Positions 41,021-54,400 are shown, counted from the stretch's first letter. The stretch is 64,000 bases of DNA from Rhopalosiphum padi (GCF_020882245.1 NC_083598.1:90029714-90093713); one strand, 5' to 3'. The notes: generated by a model from the sequence alone, not told the origin. A program made the numbers and translations.

Positions 41021-44000
41021 CTATTTTTCTCGTTCTTCGTTATCTAATGCCATAAAAATATATTTGTAGAAAAGTGTTGATGTTATTGTTCCAGAGAATG
41101 GACCAACCCAGTAAATCTAAAGACAAAATAAATAATTGAACACATTTGTATACATCAATATTCAAAAGTTATACTTATTACAATGTTAAAACTTACCCAA
41201 TGCATATTCCATGAATTGTTGTAAATTGCTGGTGCTAATGATCGTGCTGGGTTCAAACTATTTCCAGTGAAGGGGCCCTAGAAGAAAAATTCAAATATAG
41301 TAAAAATTAATAGGCAATAAAATATAAAAGGGTTTTTATTTCTGATTGTGAGGTGATACAATTCATATTTTATGCTTTTTATTATTTGTAATAAATAATA
41401 ATTCAAGATACTTTATTTTCTTTGTTTAACAAATATTTATTAAAAAAACTCATTTACAATTCTTAAAAATATCCTTCAAAGTAAGTTTATAACAAAAAAC
41501 ACTAAATATTAAATAAAATGTATATCTGATTATAAAAAGTTAATAATTAACTGTTTGAAGACAATTTACAAAATATTTAATCTTGTGATTTTCTTATAGA
41601 TTTTTGATTATATTGTGCTTTATTTAAGTTAAAATAATATGTTATATAAATATAAAATACATTCTCATAAATCTGTGTTATACCTACACTTTAATACCTA
41701 ATAACCTAATCATTAATAAATTATTTACATTTTGTGTCACTATACCACATTACCACTAGAGTATATATTTAATAATATTTTAATACAGAGAGTCATTAAT
41801 TACATAAATTAGTTTCAATTACGTATTAAAATTTGTATGTACAGTATCTACCAAATAAATGATAATATAATAGTAGCAATAGAAACAATTTTAGGTAAAA
41901 TATTTCAATATTAAATGATTATCTTTTTATCTTAAAGTCGTTAACTGAATACTTTTAACAATAATTAATAATCACATTTTAAAAGTACTTACAACAACAA
42001 CTGATGTCAGGAATATCATAACTAAAAATTTCAGAGAACCACAATCTCCATTACCACTTTTAGGATCCCAGACAGCACATACTAGAAGTATTAAAACTCC
42101 AGTTGTTATAGCTTCAATTAAAAGGGCTTGCCATGTAGTTAATCCAACAACTGGGCTTGTTACACAAACTCCAGAATCTGATGAATTCAATATATTATAA
42201 GGTGAAATAGCCTATAAAATAATAAAAACAAAAATTCAATCTTCCTTTTGATTACTTGAATTATTCAATTTAGATTCTTACCACTAAAACTCCATAACCG
42301 ATGATAGCTCCTAAAAACTCAGCAGTGAAATAAACAATAGATGTTAATATTGGTAATTTACCAAGCAATAATGCACACAATGTAACACACGGATTTATAT
42401 GACAGTCACTGATACGACCAATAATCTGAATTTAATGAAAAATTAATATTAGTAAACAATATATTATAAGTATATATTTATAGGATACTTACAACAATAG
42501 TAACAGCTACAATTCCAGCAAATGCAATAGCACCACTGTATTGACCAAGTTCACCGCCCGGATATTTAGGAACTAATCCCATACAACCAAAGAACATTAA
42601 AAATGCAGTACCAAACAGTTCAGCTAAGAATATTGATACAAGTTTCTGCCATGGCTGACGTTCATACAATTGATTCTGTTCAGCCGTACCTGAAAGAAGT
42701 AACACATCAATGAGTTTTGTTTTGTTATTAAATAAATGTAACATAGTTTACCTTGATTTATTAAAGGCACAGTATCAAAAGTTAAATAATTCATTTAAAT
42801 GTTGAACACTAAGTACTTTAATAAGTTGTATTTAAAAACATATTAAATAACGCTGCGACTGTTTTAATTAAGTTTGTTTAATATGAGCCTATAAAAGTCA
42901 ACTATGACTAGGTAATGTCAAAAAAAATATACTACCTACTATAGTTGAAGGTATAATTTATTAAGGTTAAATAGGTAGTTATATTAAGAATATTTAATTA
43001 GGAAAAAATTCAAATTTCATGTAAGCATTTTCTTACTTCTTATTTAATAAATTATTATTTATTACCTAACTATGCGTCATACTATTCATACTAAATATAT
43101 ACAATAATAAATCTAGTATAGTCTATACGTATACTATAAACTATATAGGTATAATAAATAACTAAAATCTAAATAGGTATGGACTTTGAATATAAAATGA
43201 TCACAACTTGGTGAAAAGAAAAAGAGGGAGTCTTCAGCTGCTTATAGTTCTTATCATTAGTGGTTGACATTACCTAATACCTATATTATTTTAAAATAGA
43301 AAACGATTATAAGACAGTAGACACTGAAGTAACCAACCTTAGTATGAGCATAATAGAACGAAATTAAATTTATTGTGGGCACTGGCTACTGAGTACATCA
43401 TACACAGTACCTACCTATTTAGTTTCTAATGATAAGTACTTTATGTCTATACACTATACTACTATACTATTATAGTTACTTATATTATGGTAATATAATT
43501 CCATCACACGGATTTATATAGTTCTATTATAATAACATTATACTGACATACTGTTAGTAGTAAGTTACTACTAGTAACATTTATGATACACAAATAACTA
43601 AATAAGTATTTACTATTTAGTATATTACAAAATACATTGTATGCTAACTGCGTTCCGATTAACATCGACGATTGACAAATCAGTCGAATCACACAACGTT
43701 ATCATCAGTTATCTTATCAATAAATTTGAAAACAATATCGGCGGGTATTTGTTTTGGCTATTGGTCAAATATATAGTAAACAAAATAAGAATTCGAGGAC
43801 TATATTTTTATAGTGGCTACATAGTACATAATACTATTACTTTTTATTATATTATTATTTCTTGTGTTTATTCTGACGTTGTCTTCCATGAATTATATTA
43901 AACACAAATACAAAATTGCATTAATAATATATTTTTTTAGTCTTATGGTTTATTACTATCACCATAATTCGACACAGCGAAATCATGGATTTCGTCAGGT

Positions 44001-47000
44001 AATATTTTAACAAATCCTAAACAATATATTACATTATACATTACTGGAAAATATACGTAATCCATAGGGTATAGGTATGAAATTGCTCGACTATAACGCA
44101 TGCATCAATACGTTTTAAACGAAAACTATACCTCAGACGTACGTCAATAGGTACGCCATTTAAATAATGAAATAACCAATCTACCGTAATAACAACCACC
44201 AACTATCAAGTGGACAAAAACAAAAGAGAAAACGCTTTTCAATTTTTGAATTGCTTCGCATCGTCGGAGCTCGACAATAATATTCATTATTATGTATTCA
44301 TCGTGTACTCAATATTATTAGGCAAAACAACGTGATGATTAAAATGTACCAATTATCTATTCATATAAGAACTATTAATATTATAATTTAAAATTAATAA
44401 TCATTATCAATAAATAAACATGAAATTATCAAATGTCAATATAATATATAATACTATTTAAAATATATTTTATAGTTAATAGGTACTAATAAAGTAAAAC
44501 AGTCAATTCTAGACTCCACCTCTGAAGACTTCTCTTGAAATCCAAACTCTGTCCAATACACTCGCCATATAATAAATAAATAATACGATTTGTGTCAAAA
44601 AAATTATACATAGTATTCAGTTATGAGGTTCTGAAAAATCCTCAACTACTAAATAATCGGAATAGTGAACCAATATTTTGCGGGTTAGGTATTCCTGTGT
44701 GACTCCATTCTGTTCACCTAAATTTTAAATACATGTAACTCATAAGACACTTCTACAAATTTCAAGTTTTATAATTTTAAAAAATATTTTGCTTTAGAAT
44801 ATGAAGTTTAAAATGTATGCCGTCGTTCAAAAAAGTAAAACTTAAAAAAATATAACGATAAAAAAATGTTATTTTATTTCAGTTGGAAATGATGTAAGAG
44901 AAAAATATATTAAAAATGTTAATATATTTTGAAGTAATGAGTTTGGTTTGATAAAAGGATCATTCAGTACAAAGACAAAATTACAATTTATAGTTAAAAT
45001 ATTAAATTATATTCTCTATAATTTACTTAAAATCAAATATTCACATATTTCACACATTAGACGGGACGCGATTAGTTCTTATACTCTGTCTAGGGACTAG
45101 CAAAGGAACATGCTGCAGCTCGACAAAAATTTTCTGTGCTTCCCTAGGCGAAACCCTGCCATAGTAAACCCGGTTTAGCCGGGAATCACGTGAGAGAATA
45201 AAGAGAAATAACAATATTAATATCATATCAATTAACAATAATATGGAAATTAATATTACCTATATATCATGATAATATAAAAATTTATCAAGCTTTTAAA
45301 ATGATAGACAAGACAATCAGGTGTGGATCCAGGAGGGCAAGGGGACATGTTCCCCACCACCGTAAATATGTTCTGGACCCGTGCCTGAAGACAATATCAT
45401 AATATAAATTATGTTTTTCGTTTAGCTGTATTATTACATGTACCTAATCAATTGAATTGAATACCAATAAAATATCTTTCTAATATAATTTTAATATTTT
45501 TTTTTTCTCTGTATACGTGTCGAAATATGGTCATATTTTTCAATATTGAACTGTCTTTTTTTTATCGTTTAACGCTAACATACATTGTAGGCAAACATAT
45601 ACCATATGTGACATAATATAACATATAATTATATTATTCAGAAGTTTTTGATATTTTGTTGTACATTTTACTTTTTTCTAACTATTACGTTAGTTACCAT
45701 TCTACCAATACAAAGAAATTTATTATTTGTTTCTTTTAAATATAGATAAGCATTACTATACATGAAATAAAATTAATAAAATATAAAATTTAACAATTAA
45801 ATGAACAGGAGGTATACTAATAAAATATGTTTAAAAGATAGATATATCGATATCAAAATTTTAAAGCTACAAATTTATCTTAAGTTTATATAAAATAAAA
45901 TATGATGAATAATAACTTTAAAAACGTCTATGTTCCTACAACTTATTTTTATTTAAAAAAGAGGTAAATACTTTAGAATTATTTCTAGATAAAAAATATT
46001 GGTTATAAAATACAAATATAAATATAATATGAATTAATCAATTATTAATATAATTTTTTCTAATTTATATGTTTATATATATATTATAAATACAAAACTT
46101 TTCATAAATGTCCTATTTATTTAAACTTAAAAAATACATTATTTTAGTCTATTTTATTATATTTTTTTATGTTTATACTAAAATTTCGAAGTGTATAATA
46201 CTTTATGACAATTCATTTAATTGTATTATATACTTAAAAAGTTCAAAGTATATAGCATCAATCAGTAGTTATCAATAAAATACACTAAATACAGTACTTA
46301 CATAAAAATGCAAATTATATAATATTATAGGAGTTTTTGAAATATATGTACTCATTGTACCCCATATATTGCATATACATCGTAGTACCTATTACATAAT
46401 TATCTAAAAGGTAAAAAAAAATTCAATCGCAATATGGATTGAATTTACAAGTTTATTTTTTTTTTTATTTAAATAATACTTTCGATTTAGACTAACAATA
46501 ACTTAATTGTTGTTTTAATATAATGCACTTTAAAGGTTGGAGTGAATAAATGAGTCCTATGGACATATCTCATAACAACAAATTTACAACAAAACTTAAT
46601 TGTATTATGTACTTTAGTGTCTTAAAAAAAAGAATATAAAAATGTAAACGTTTATATTAAATTTATTTGTATATAATATAATAAAGGTACTCAATGTAGG
46701 TCAAAGATCTTCGACCAGAAAATAGTGAAATCGTAACGCTAAATTAATGAAACTTCGAAATAAATGTAAGTACTGTTATATTTACAACTAGTGAACAATG
46801 TATAACTGTATAAAACATTATAATACAAGTAATAATAATAAAACATATATTTTTAATGTATATATAGGTACATTTATATTTTTAGAAAAAAATTAATCCG
46901 TGATAAGTTTTGTACTTTTTAATATCTATAAATAATATATTTTATTTAGACTATCTACTTAATTAATGTGAGAATATAGTAATATACCTGTCTTATACCG

Positions 47001-50000
47001 ATAAATGGAATAATTATTGATATGTTTTTGATTTTTTAATTCAACTAGATCTTCCATTTTAATTAATTTGCATTAATGAAATTATTTAATATAATTAAAA
47101 ACTTATAATTTATTAGTTATTTTACAATTGTTATATATATTATGTAGCAGTAATGTATACTATTTTAATTTAGTTTAATAGACTCGTAAAGTGATGCATG
47201 TCCTGCACAAATAGAATAACACTATTAAATAGTTAGAAAAATATGATAGGTACCCATTAGATACAAGCTTGTACAATCCCCACCCGTAAAAAGCCAAAAA
47301 TAACATAATAGCTGTAAATATTAACTTCTTGCAGTCAATTGTTCAAAGCAAATACATTTGTCAGCTGTCAGTTTTTTCATTACATAATACAACGAATAAA
47401 TTATTTTTAAGCTATACTAAGCGCCAATAATGGTAAATATTTTTAAATGTACCTACCTATCTATGTAAAAGATAATTTTTATTGAAATGATGTACTTGAA
47501 TATTTGATATTTTGTATTAACTTTTTTTATGTCATATTACTAATATACTAATATGTGTATATTGTCGAATAGAACTGAACCGAACACCTAGTGTTCGGTT
47601 TGGTTCGTAATTCGAACCGAACTATTTACCAATTTTTAGATTACCTATATTTTTATTTTAAATCAGTTTTTTTTTTGGAATTTCCTATTTTAATATTTTA
47701 TAAAAGTTATTATATCTAAATGCATTAAACACTTAAAAATATAAATATTGTTGGTAGGTAGGTACTTTATATTTTTAAAATTGTTATCAGAATTAATAGT
47801 ATTATATGTTAAATATTGTTAATTAATAATTATTAGATTTACTATATATTTTTAGGTATACTAATCTTTTTATAATAGAAAAAAAAAATAACGAATTCGA
47901 ATTTTAGTTCGATAAATAAATTTAGTAGTTCGGTTTGGTTCGGCTTCGCAATACTTAGATAATGTTCGGTTCGAAACCAAAAAAATCAGATTCGATCCAT
48001 CACTATTATAGGTATTTTAATCATAAAAGTTTATGATTTAGGTACCATACACCTATAAGATATACATTTTCTAGTGTTATACATTTGATAAGTTTCAAAT
48101 AATTCAAATTATAAATACCTGTCTAAATTTAATTTATTCAGTACACACTACATTCTATACACAAAATTTTAAATAAAATAGAAAAATCGAAATGTACCTT
48201 TATATGATAATAGTTTTAAGTCATTATGTCGATTTATAGAGACTATAAGGATATGATGTATCTGACGAATTCAAACAATTCTTCTAAAAACGATCCATAA
48301 CTGATCTTATTTAAGTTAAGCCATACGTTATATGTTTATAACTATTGAAATAATCGACATGAATATGCAAACGTATATAACATTCAAAGAGACACAAGGA
48401 ACAAATTCATTCAATAATAAAATATATAATGTCCAAGTACATTTGCCTCAATTTTAATCAGCTATAAAAAATATAATTAGCCACCAAAAACATAAATTTT
48501 ATAATCCAGAATTAATAAAAACTATAAAGCTTATCAGTCAATATATAGCATAATAAATTAATAATGATTTTCTATAACACTAAACATAAGTATTATTAGT
48601 ATTATCAGTTATAATTGAATTAATTATTAAATATAATTTAAATTTAAATGATAGGTATATAAACAACAAATTTAACTATAGTGGCGTAATATTAAAAAGA
48701 ACTGAGATAACTTTTTAACAATTTTACACTATATAAACGTACAAGCAGTAAAGTTATAAAACTATTGTTTTTTTTTTAAGGATAATATTTTTTAATACTT
48801 ATACATATTGCAGAAAAAATCTCAATTTTGAAGAAAGTATTCTTATATTTTTGTGTATTTAACTTTTAATTGAACACCCACTGTCATTCATGATATGTAT
48901 AGCAAAGTCTAGAAGTTATCAACTTCGAGAAATAAACATAATTCTAAAATAAATTATAACTCAGATACCAATTAGTTTAAATCTCCAATTATTTAAGTTG
49001 AAAACGGACTTCATTTTAATTCTTATATTAATACTTATCTAACTAAATGACAATAGTAAACTATATTTTGGTTAAACAAAGCTTTTTTTTAGTTTATTTG
49101 ATTTTAGTTACGAAAAATTAAATCAATAATTAAATACTTTTAAAAATAACATTACATGAACGTGTAAAACAAATAAATGTTAAAAAGATAGTTTATAGCT
49201 ATGAAAATGGTACTTGTATACTTTTACTTTCAATAGGTTATAAAGGATGAAAAAATAGTAAGTTAAATTGAAAGAACTGAAAGAAGTATAAATATAAAAA
49301 ATAATAATAAAATAGACCAAGAAGCGGACACACTAAAATGACACACAAGTTAAAAGAGCATAATAAAATTCATTAATATATGGGAAACTATAGTGTGAAG
49401 TAACCCTTATACTATACCTTACACGTACAGACAGAATGTTGTAAGTATATCATATATACAAAGACATTATAGGACAAATGTAAAATATCTAGAACCTTGG
49501 ATGCGGCCCTGGAGCCAGATCAAAAATACAACCGGAACATTTTAATATTCTTAAAAATACGAAACTGTGCAACATAACTAAAATAAAATAAGTTAATTTA
49601 AAATCTTTGAAGATTTACAATCCGCAATGATAAAAATATCAACTTCAAGCACATATCATTATTATAATCCGATATAAAACGAAATTGTAAATTTACTGGT
49701 TTTATAATAAATTATAAAAATTTAAAATAAAATAGATCCACAACATATGAATTGAATGATGATAATATAAAATATCGATTATAATAAAGTTACAAATAAA
49801 TAACTGTATATCTGTATTCTGTATACATTAAGTACTAATTAACAAAAAATATTAATGTATATTGTGTATTACAATATTATAATCTTTAGTAGGTAATTTA
49901 AAAATTTATTTGTATCCATTACCAATAAATTTTCAACTTTTAAATTGAATATATTTTAATCTTGTTGTATTTATGCTATAATTTGTAATATTTATATATT

Positions 50001-53000
50001 AAACAAACATTTAGTATTTACCACATTCTGAAAAATCACCAAAGGAAACCGAAGATCCGAGTTGTTTGAATAATTTACGTGATACTTTCCCTGGACTCGC
50101 AAAGAAACCAGACATATTTATTTGTATTTTAGATAAATTTTAATAATATATGTATACAATAAAAAGATACAAAACTCTATATTAATCAAATTACAAAAAA
50201 TACTGGACGCTGTTTTTAGTTTAGAATACAGTGAGTAAATGAGCGTAAAGAACTAAAAGTACGCTTTTATTAAGAAACGCCGTTTCCGTGCTAAATCAAC
50301 GACAGGCAGTGAACCGTGACAATAGAACCCCTACTACCTTATAAACACAAATCATAGACCTTAGGTCTATAGCACAAATTATCCAATAGCCTACAATAAC
50401 AGTGAAATAATAAGCTTACATTATATCTCATGAAGTAAAAATCTATAATACAGTCAAATTAAATAATTAAAACATATGATAACCCTTATATAATATACGT
50501 ATAGTATAATAATTAATCTATTTATCTGATATGATTTATCATATACGTCATATTATATATATATACAAATTGGTAAAGTAATGACATGTTTTTTAATTTG
50601 TAAATTGTACACAAAATAATTTATTAGATATTACGTATTATTATTTCACCGATATATCCCAGACTCAATAGTTGATTTGGAAAACTAACATTTTTAAGTA
50701 CAAAATAAGCGTATCTGACTGGTACCTCCTCAGTCCTCATTAGTGTCTTATCGAAATTTTCAGCGAGTAAAAATGGACAGTTGACTATAAAATAGATACC
50801 ACTTAAATCTTATAAAGGTAAGTCATGATAAGTCAATTAAGATATTTATGCAAGGATTTAATAAGTTGAGATTAGTCGAGTAAAAATGAATAATATACTA
50901 TTATTATTATTATTATTAATAATAATAAAATAATATACCTAGTAATAAAAAATTATTTATTTATTATAATATATAATATAAGATAATTATTTATTTTTAT
51001 TTATTTTATTTATAAAATAAACGCCAATCGGCTTTTACAATGGTAATGATAAACTAATATTTATTAGTCATAGAAGATATAGAAGTATAAAATCTTTTAC
51101 ATATATAGATACATGTACATATACACATTTAAACTAGTCATGACATTGTATACTATTACTTGACTAATACCGGGTTGCTTAAACAATCACTGAAAATTGA
51201 ATAAATCAATATTAAGCCAATAATTTTCCCTTAAACATAATTTAGTGGCCCATGATAGATCAATTAAATTTTTATGAACCAATAAATGTAATCAGTTTTT
51301 TTATGAAACAGCGTATTATACGTACATCAATATGATATGTGTATTTAATATTTATTATATTATACCTAATCATGTATATTAGTAATATTAAATTTTATAT
51401 AATTGTATTCATATTAAAAAAAATATGGAAAAATCAATCTACTGAATAGAAGGTGTGAATTATGCCTATGGCTCTTTGGATATTGTAGATGTAGAACATC
51501 AAAATATATGTCAATGTACTATAGTTGATAACTCGATGGTAAATTGAATACCGGAAAGCACGGAATTCTGATTAACACTTTCAACGCTCTTACTAATAGT
51601 TATTATTTATACAATAAAATCAATATTCATTATTATTATTATGTAAGGAGGGAGTGCGGATATTGTAATAAATTGTTGTTACGGAAGATACGTACGTCAC
51701 AACGATTTAAATGTCATGCCGGCACTGGCGCACAGCCTTGACAAGTTGACACTGACTGAACACAAACGTCACAACAAGAGAATAAAGATGATACCCAGGA
51801 CTAAGGAGGATAAATTGTTTTAATAATTAAGACTAAGTTATTTTAGTATTTAATATTTATATATTTTTATGGTACATTTTAGAACATCTTAAGTAAGTTT
51901 GTACTCGTATTTTTTTTTGTTTATGTTCACAAATTACGAGTTTTTGAGTTATTTTGCTCATTTAGGATAATTTTATAAGTGCTATTTTTAGGTGTATTCT
52001 CATATTTTTGAATTTTTTGTTTTATTCACTCATCAAGAATGTTTAAATTTAAAATTAGACTTTTTTAAAATATATGACTGAAGCGGTATATTGAAAATTT
52101 TTTCCTTGTTAGGTACATAATAGAATATTATATACAATGTGTTCCTGGGAGAAGTGACCGGCCGACGTCATACGAAAGTATACCTAAATGATGAAGACAT
52201 ACCCTTTAAAGAGAAGGTAATAACTCTACAACAATTATGGAAGATATGAAAGCCAAATATTATAGCTATAAGTATTATAGGTATTATTCAGTAAAATAAT
52301 GCATAAACAAAAAATTGAATTATTTGGAGTAATACGATATTTATATTTAAAAATTCTATAACTTTTGATAAAAAATGTTTACTTTTATCAATTTAATAAT
52401 AGTAATTTGCATAGTTCCTGGTTTAATTACGTATTTTGCTTGAAAGGATAATGAAGTAGCTTTAAAATAAAAAAAATTATCTTAAGATGTTGAAAAGTTT
52501 TGGAGAAACATAAAAAAATGCGTGGTAGGTTTGGTTTTGTTTAAAAAAAAGTTAAATTTCCCATAAAATAAAAAAGTTAGACCCCTTCTTTTAAGGGTAT
52601 TTCTTCATAATTTTAGGTATACTTTCGTATGACGTCAGCCGGCCACTTCCCTTCAGAACACATTGTATATTATTATATAATTATAGATATTTTTATATAT
52701 ATATATATATAATTTAATAAAAGTTAAAAGTAAACAAATAAAAAAAAAAACTAATGTTTTTTTTTTATATTTTCCTATTTTCTAATTTTTAGTATTATTC
52801 TAAGCACTCATTTTTGTATCATGAGGTGTATATTAAAGATCTAAGGAATAACTATTTTAGTGCTACAACCTGTTAAGAATTAAAGATATAATTAATAATA
52901 TTAATATTATCTATAACATTGCAGACTACAAAGAATAACATACATCGATACATCGTACATGAGATAGATGATAAAACGATACTAATCGTCTATCCTAATG

Positions 53001-53852
53001 AAGGACAACCTTGATGTAACGAAATTTAATAAGGGTTGCCAATAATTCATACTAAGTGAAAAAGTTAAATGACTACTACATAAATTATTATTATATTATA
53101 CTATATTATATTACGTTCAATTATTGTATAATTATTTTGTAACGTCGATGACTGTGTAATCGTAAATTATTAATTTCATTAATTTTTACAGTTCTATAAT
53201 TCATTTTTATTGAATTTGTATTTATATTTAGTATAAATTAAACTAAGCAAATATAAAATTGCTTAAAATTAACGACTTTATACAAATATATAAAAAAATT
53301 TATTTAAACTTAATACTTAAGTAATAATACAGATAGGGGTTCGCCTCATCTAAATAAATAAATATGGGCGGGATTATAGATCATAAAATATAAGCCTTAG
53401 TTCGTATACCACTGATCTAAGCATTAATACACACAACGTATAGTCTTAGTATAACTAATAAATGATAACGTTTAGACGCTCGCAAGGTAAAGGGTGTGTG
53501 AAATACGATTATTTATAGGCTGTTATCATTAAATTGGTGGAAACTTTTAGAAGCAAACCTAATAAATGAGCATTGTTTAATATTCACAAAAAACAAACAT
53601 TATTATAATTTTTAGTATGAATTAGACATTCCGTCAACTTTAGTATATTTTGTAATAGCGGAAAATATACTTTTATTATGATAAATATAAAGATGATAGT
53701 ATAATTGACAGTAACAGACGAAAAAACTGACATCAATAATATCACGGAAATAGAGAATAAATTAAATATATTTAATCTACCCTATGTTAATACCTTCGTA
53801 TTTATAACAATAAATTTAAATTTTTACCTCTGTTGTAAAAGTATGTCGGCAT
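41021..53852 (-). CDS. Aquaporin of the entomoglyceroporin type, with alternative first exons
   Basis: Six-helix channel of the MIP family. Common exons, minus strand: 42493-42689, 42282-42425, 41993-42211, 41197-41277, 41021-41116, all GT/AG and in phase. With the first exon at 50022-50115 the protein has 276 residues (numbering used here). The first pore motif is HINPC (NPC instead of NPA, 108-110); the second is intact NPARS (227-231). Aligning to AQP1, the selectivity filter is Phe88, Ser215, Asn224, Arg230. The water-selective His of TM5 is replaced by Ser. That replacement is the described mark of insect glycerol-transporting Eglps, which evolved from water channels. Glycerol, urea or polyol transport is thus likely but inferred. 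Three candidate first exons are annotated separately; the shared exons start G|GT ACG. Confidence 0.93.
42752..42794 (-). CDS. Aquaporin alternative first exon, proximal
   Basis: Encodes MNYLTFDTVPLINQ plus one base, then donor G|GTAAAC. It lies 62 bp upstream of the first common exon and ends in phase 1, exactly what that exon requires, giving a 259-residue isoform whose N-terminal tail is half as long. The intron would be only 62 bp, short but normal for insects. Reading straight through without splicing is not possible because its frame differs. Confidence 0.65.
45050..45238 (-). other. Isolated coding-like island in the aquaporin intron
   Basis: Between 45,058 and 45,200 the G+C content doubles compared with flanks. 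The minus strand stays open with balanced amino acids (RVYYGRVSPREAQKIFVEL, then PLLVPRQSIRTNRVPSN) up to a stop. An inverted repeat CCCGGTTTAGCCGGG lies at 45,169-45,183. No splice sites or homologous family could be recognised. It could be a transposon fragment or a decayed exon. Confidence 0.3.
45318..45387. mobile_element. Very small hAT-type MITE, 70 bp, perfect 8-bp target duplication
   Basis: Left end CAGGTGTGGATCCAGGAGGG and right end, read back, CAGGCACGGGTCCAGAACA are inverted copies. AAGACAAT borders both sides (45310-45317, 45388-45395). The GGATCC-containing end matches the 21.1-kb element, so the two belong to one family and this is an internally deleted copy. Lies in the long aquaporin intron. 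Confidence 0.88.
47567..48006. mobile_element. hAT-like element remnant with repeated GTTCGGTTTGGTTCG motifs
   Basis: GTTCGGTTTGGTTCG occurs at 47,594-47,608 and again near 47,931-47,942, together with inverted GAACCGAAC units at both ends. The right end, read back, gives TAGTGATGGATCGAATCTG, a terminus seen in many hAT-type non-autonomous elements. The matching left terminus and the target duplication were not found, so the copy is probably truncated. The AT-rich middle has no coding potential. Confidence 0.55.
50022..50115 (-). CDS. Aquaporin alternative first exon, middle (longest N-terminus)
   Basis: Encodes MSGFFASPGKVSRKLFKQLG and eleven further residues to Cys31, then donor TGTG|GTAAAT in phase 1. 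Spliced over 7.3 kb to the first common exon it gives the 276-residue form. The basic Ser/Lys-rich cytoplasmic tail and the surrounding ATG context (AATATGTC) make this the likeliest main start. Confidence 0.75.
52135..52665. mobile_element. Mariner-like MITE, 531 bp, long inverted termini
   Basis: The left end starts CAATGTGTTCCTGGGAGAAG and the right end, read back, CAATGTGTTCTGAAGGGAAG. Pairing continues through GACGTCATACGAAAGTATAC, identical in both arms, and into the AATACCC region, about 85 bp in all. TA flanks both ends (52133-52134, 52666-52667). Termini and TA target fit the Tc1/mariner superfamily; there is no transposase. It lies in the 5' intron of the longest aquaporin transcript. 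Confidence 0.85.
53828..53852 (-). CDS. Aquaporin alternative first exon, distal
   Basis: A 25-nt coding stretch, MPTYFYNR plus one base, ends at donor AGAG|GTAAAA in phase 1, matching the shared second exon 11 kb away. It lies directly downstream (on the minus strand) of the GC-rich island at 53.9-54.4 kb, where a promoter is expected. Very short, so chance cannot be excluded, but position, phase and donor agree. Confidence 0.55.
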
Positions 53853-53869
53853 GGCTATTTCCTCGAAGT

Positions 53870-54400
53870 TTCCGTCCGATATAAAAATAAAAGTATAATA
53901 TTACGCTAAATAGCGTAGAGCGCCGCACGCCGTCGCGATCAATTCTGTAGGCGGTTTTACTACGAATCGCGTCGCAAGATACTATACTACCGCAACCGCC
54001 GCTTTCACCGATTCAACTACACGTCTATACGCCACTACAGTCAGTAGTACACCACCGACATCAGTCACCACCGGCTGCAGTTGTTACCACTACCGCTACC
54101 ACTATCACCCATGACCGCGGTCGTTGAACTATATATATGTCGGTCTTGTTTATATTTATTATATTCCGTACCATCCGTAACGCGGTTTACCTGCCTTATC
54201 CGATAATATTTTTTTATCGGTCAGACGCCGACGCCGATTGCGCAGGCGCGAGCGTGATAATACTCAATTCGCACGCCGCCCGGCCATCGCCAAGGGTACT
54301 GATTATAGAGATTGATTGTAGCGGGGTTTAAGCATGACAAAATACACGGTCGGTGACGACGCTTCGCTTCGCTCGAAGATTTGAGCATTCCCCGTAACAT
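53870..54400 (-). promoter_or_regulatory. GC-rich island: likely distal promoter of the aquaporin gene
   Basis: G+C rises sharply with many CpGs (GCGCCGCACGCCGTCGCG, GCCGACGCCGATTGCG) and then returns to the AT-rich background near 54,400. The only gene start next to it is the distal aquaporin exon. ORFs read here on the plus strand have no recognisable product. Confidence 0.6.

Noticed and set aside
42690..42744. In-frame upward extension of the aquaporin exon to a start near 42,744
   Set aside because: A strong acceptor (TTTCAG|GTACGG) and three phase-matched first exons explain the region better; the extension has no conserved residues and begins at a non-ATG codon.
47980..48000. GTTCGA-like tRNA B-box resemblance
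   Set aside because: No acceptor stem, A box or anticodon arm around it; the motif belongs to the GTTCGGTTTGG transposon repeat.
50901..51020. Dense TTATTA/AATAAT tract that mimics a repeat array
   Set aside because: Irregular AT-rich microsatellite without unit spacers; not a CRISPR array or satellite.
51544..51741. ORF ending in a Cys/Arg-rich stretch
   Set aside because: Short, no splice support, and the GC-richer end (51,640-51,780) may only be a worn transposon terminus.
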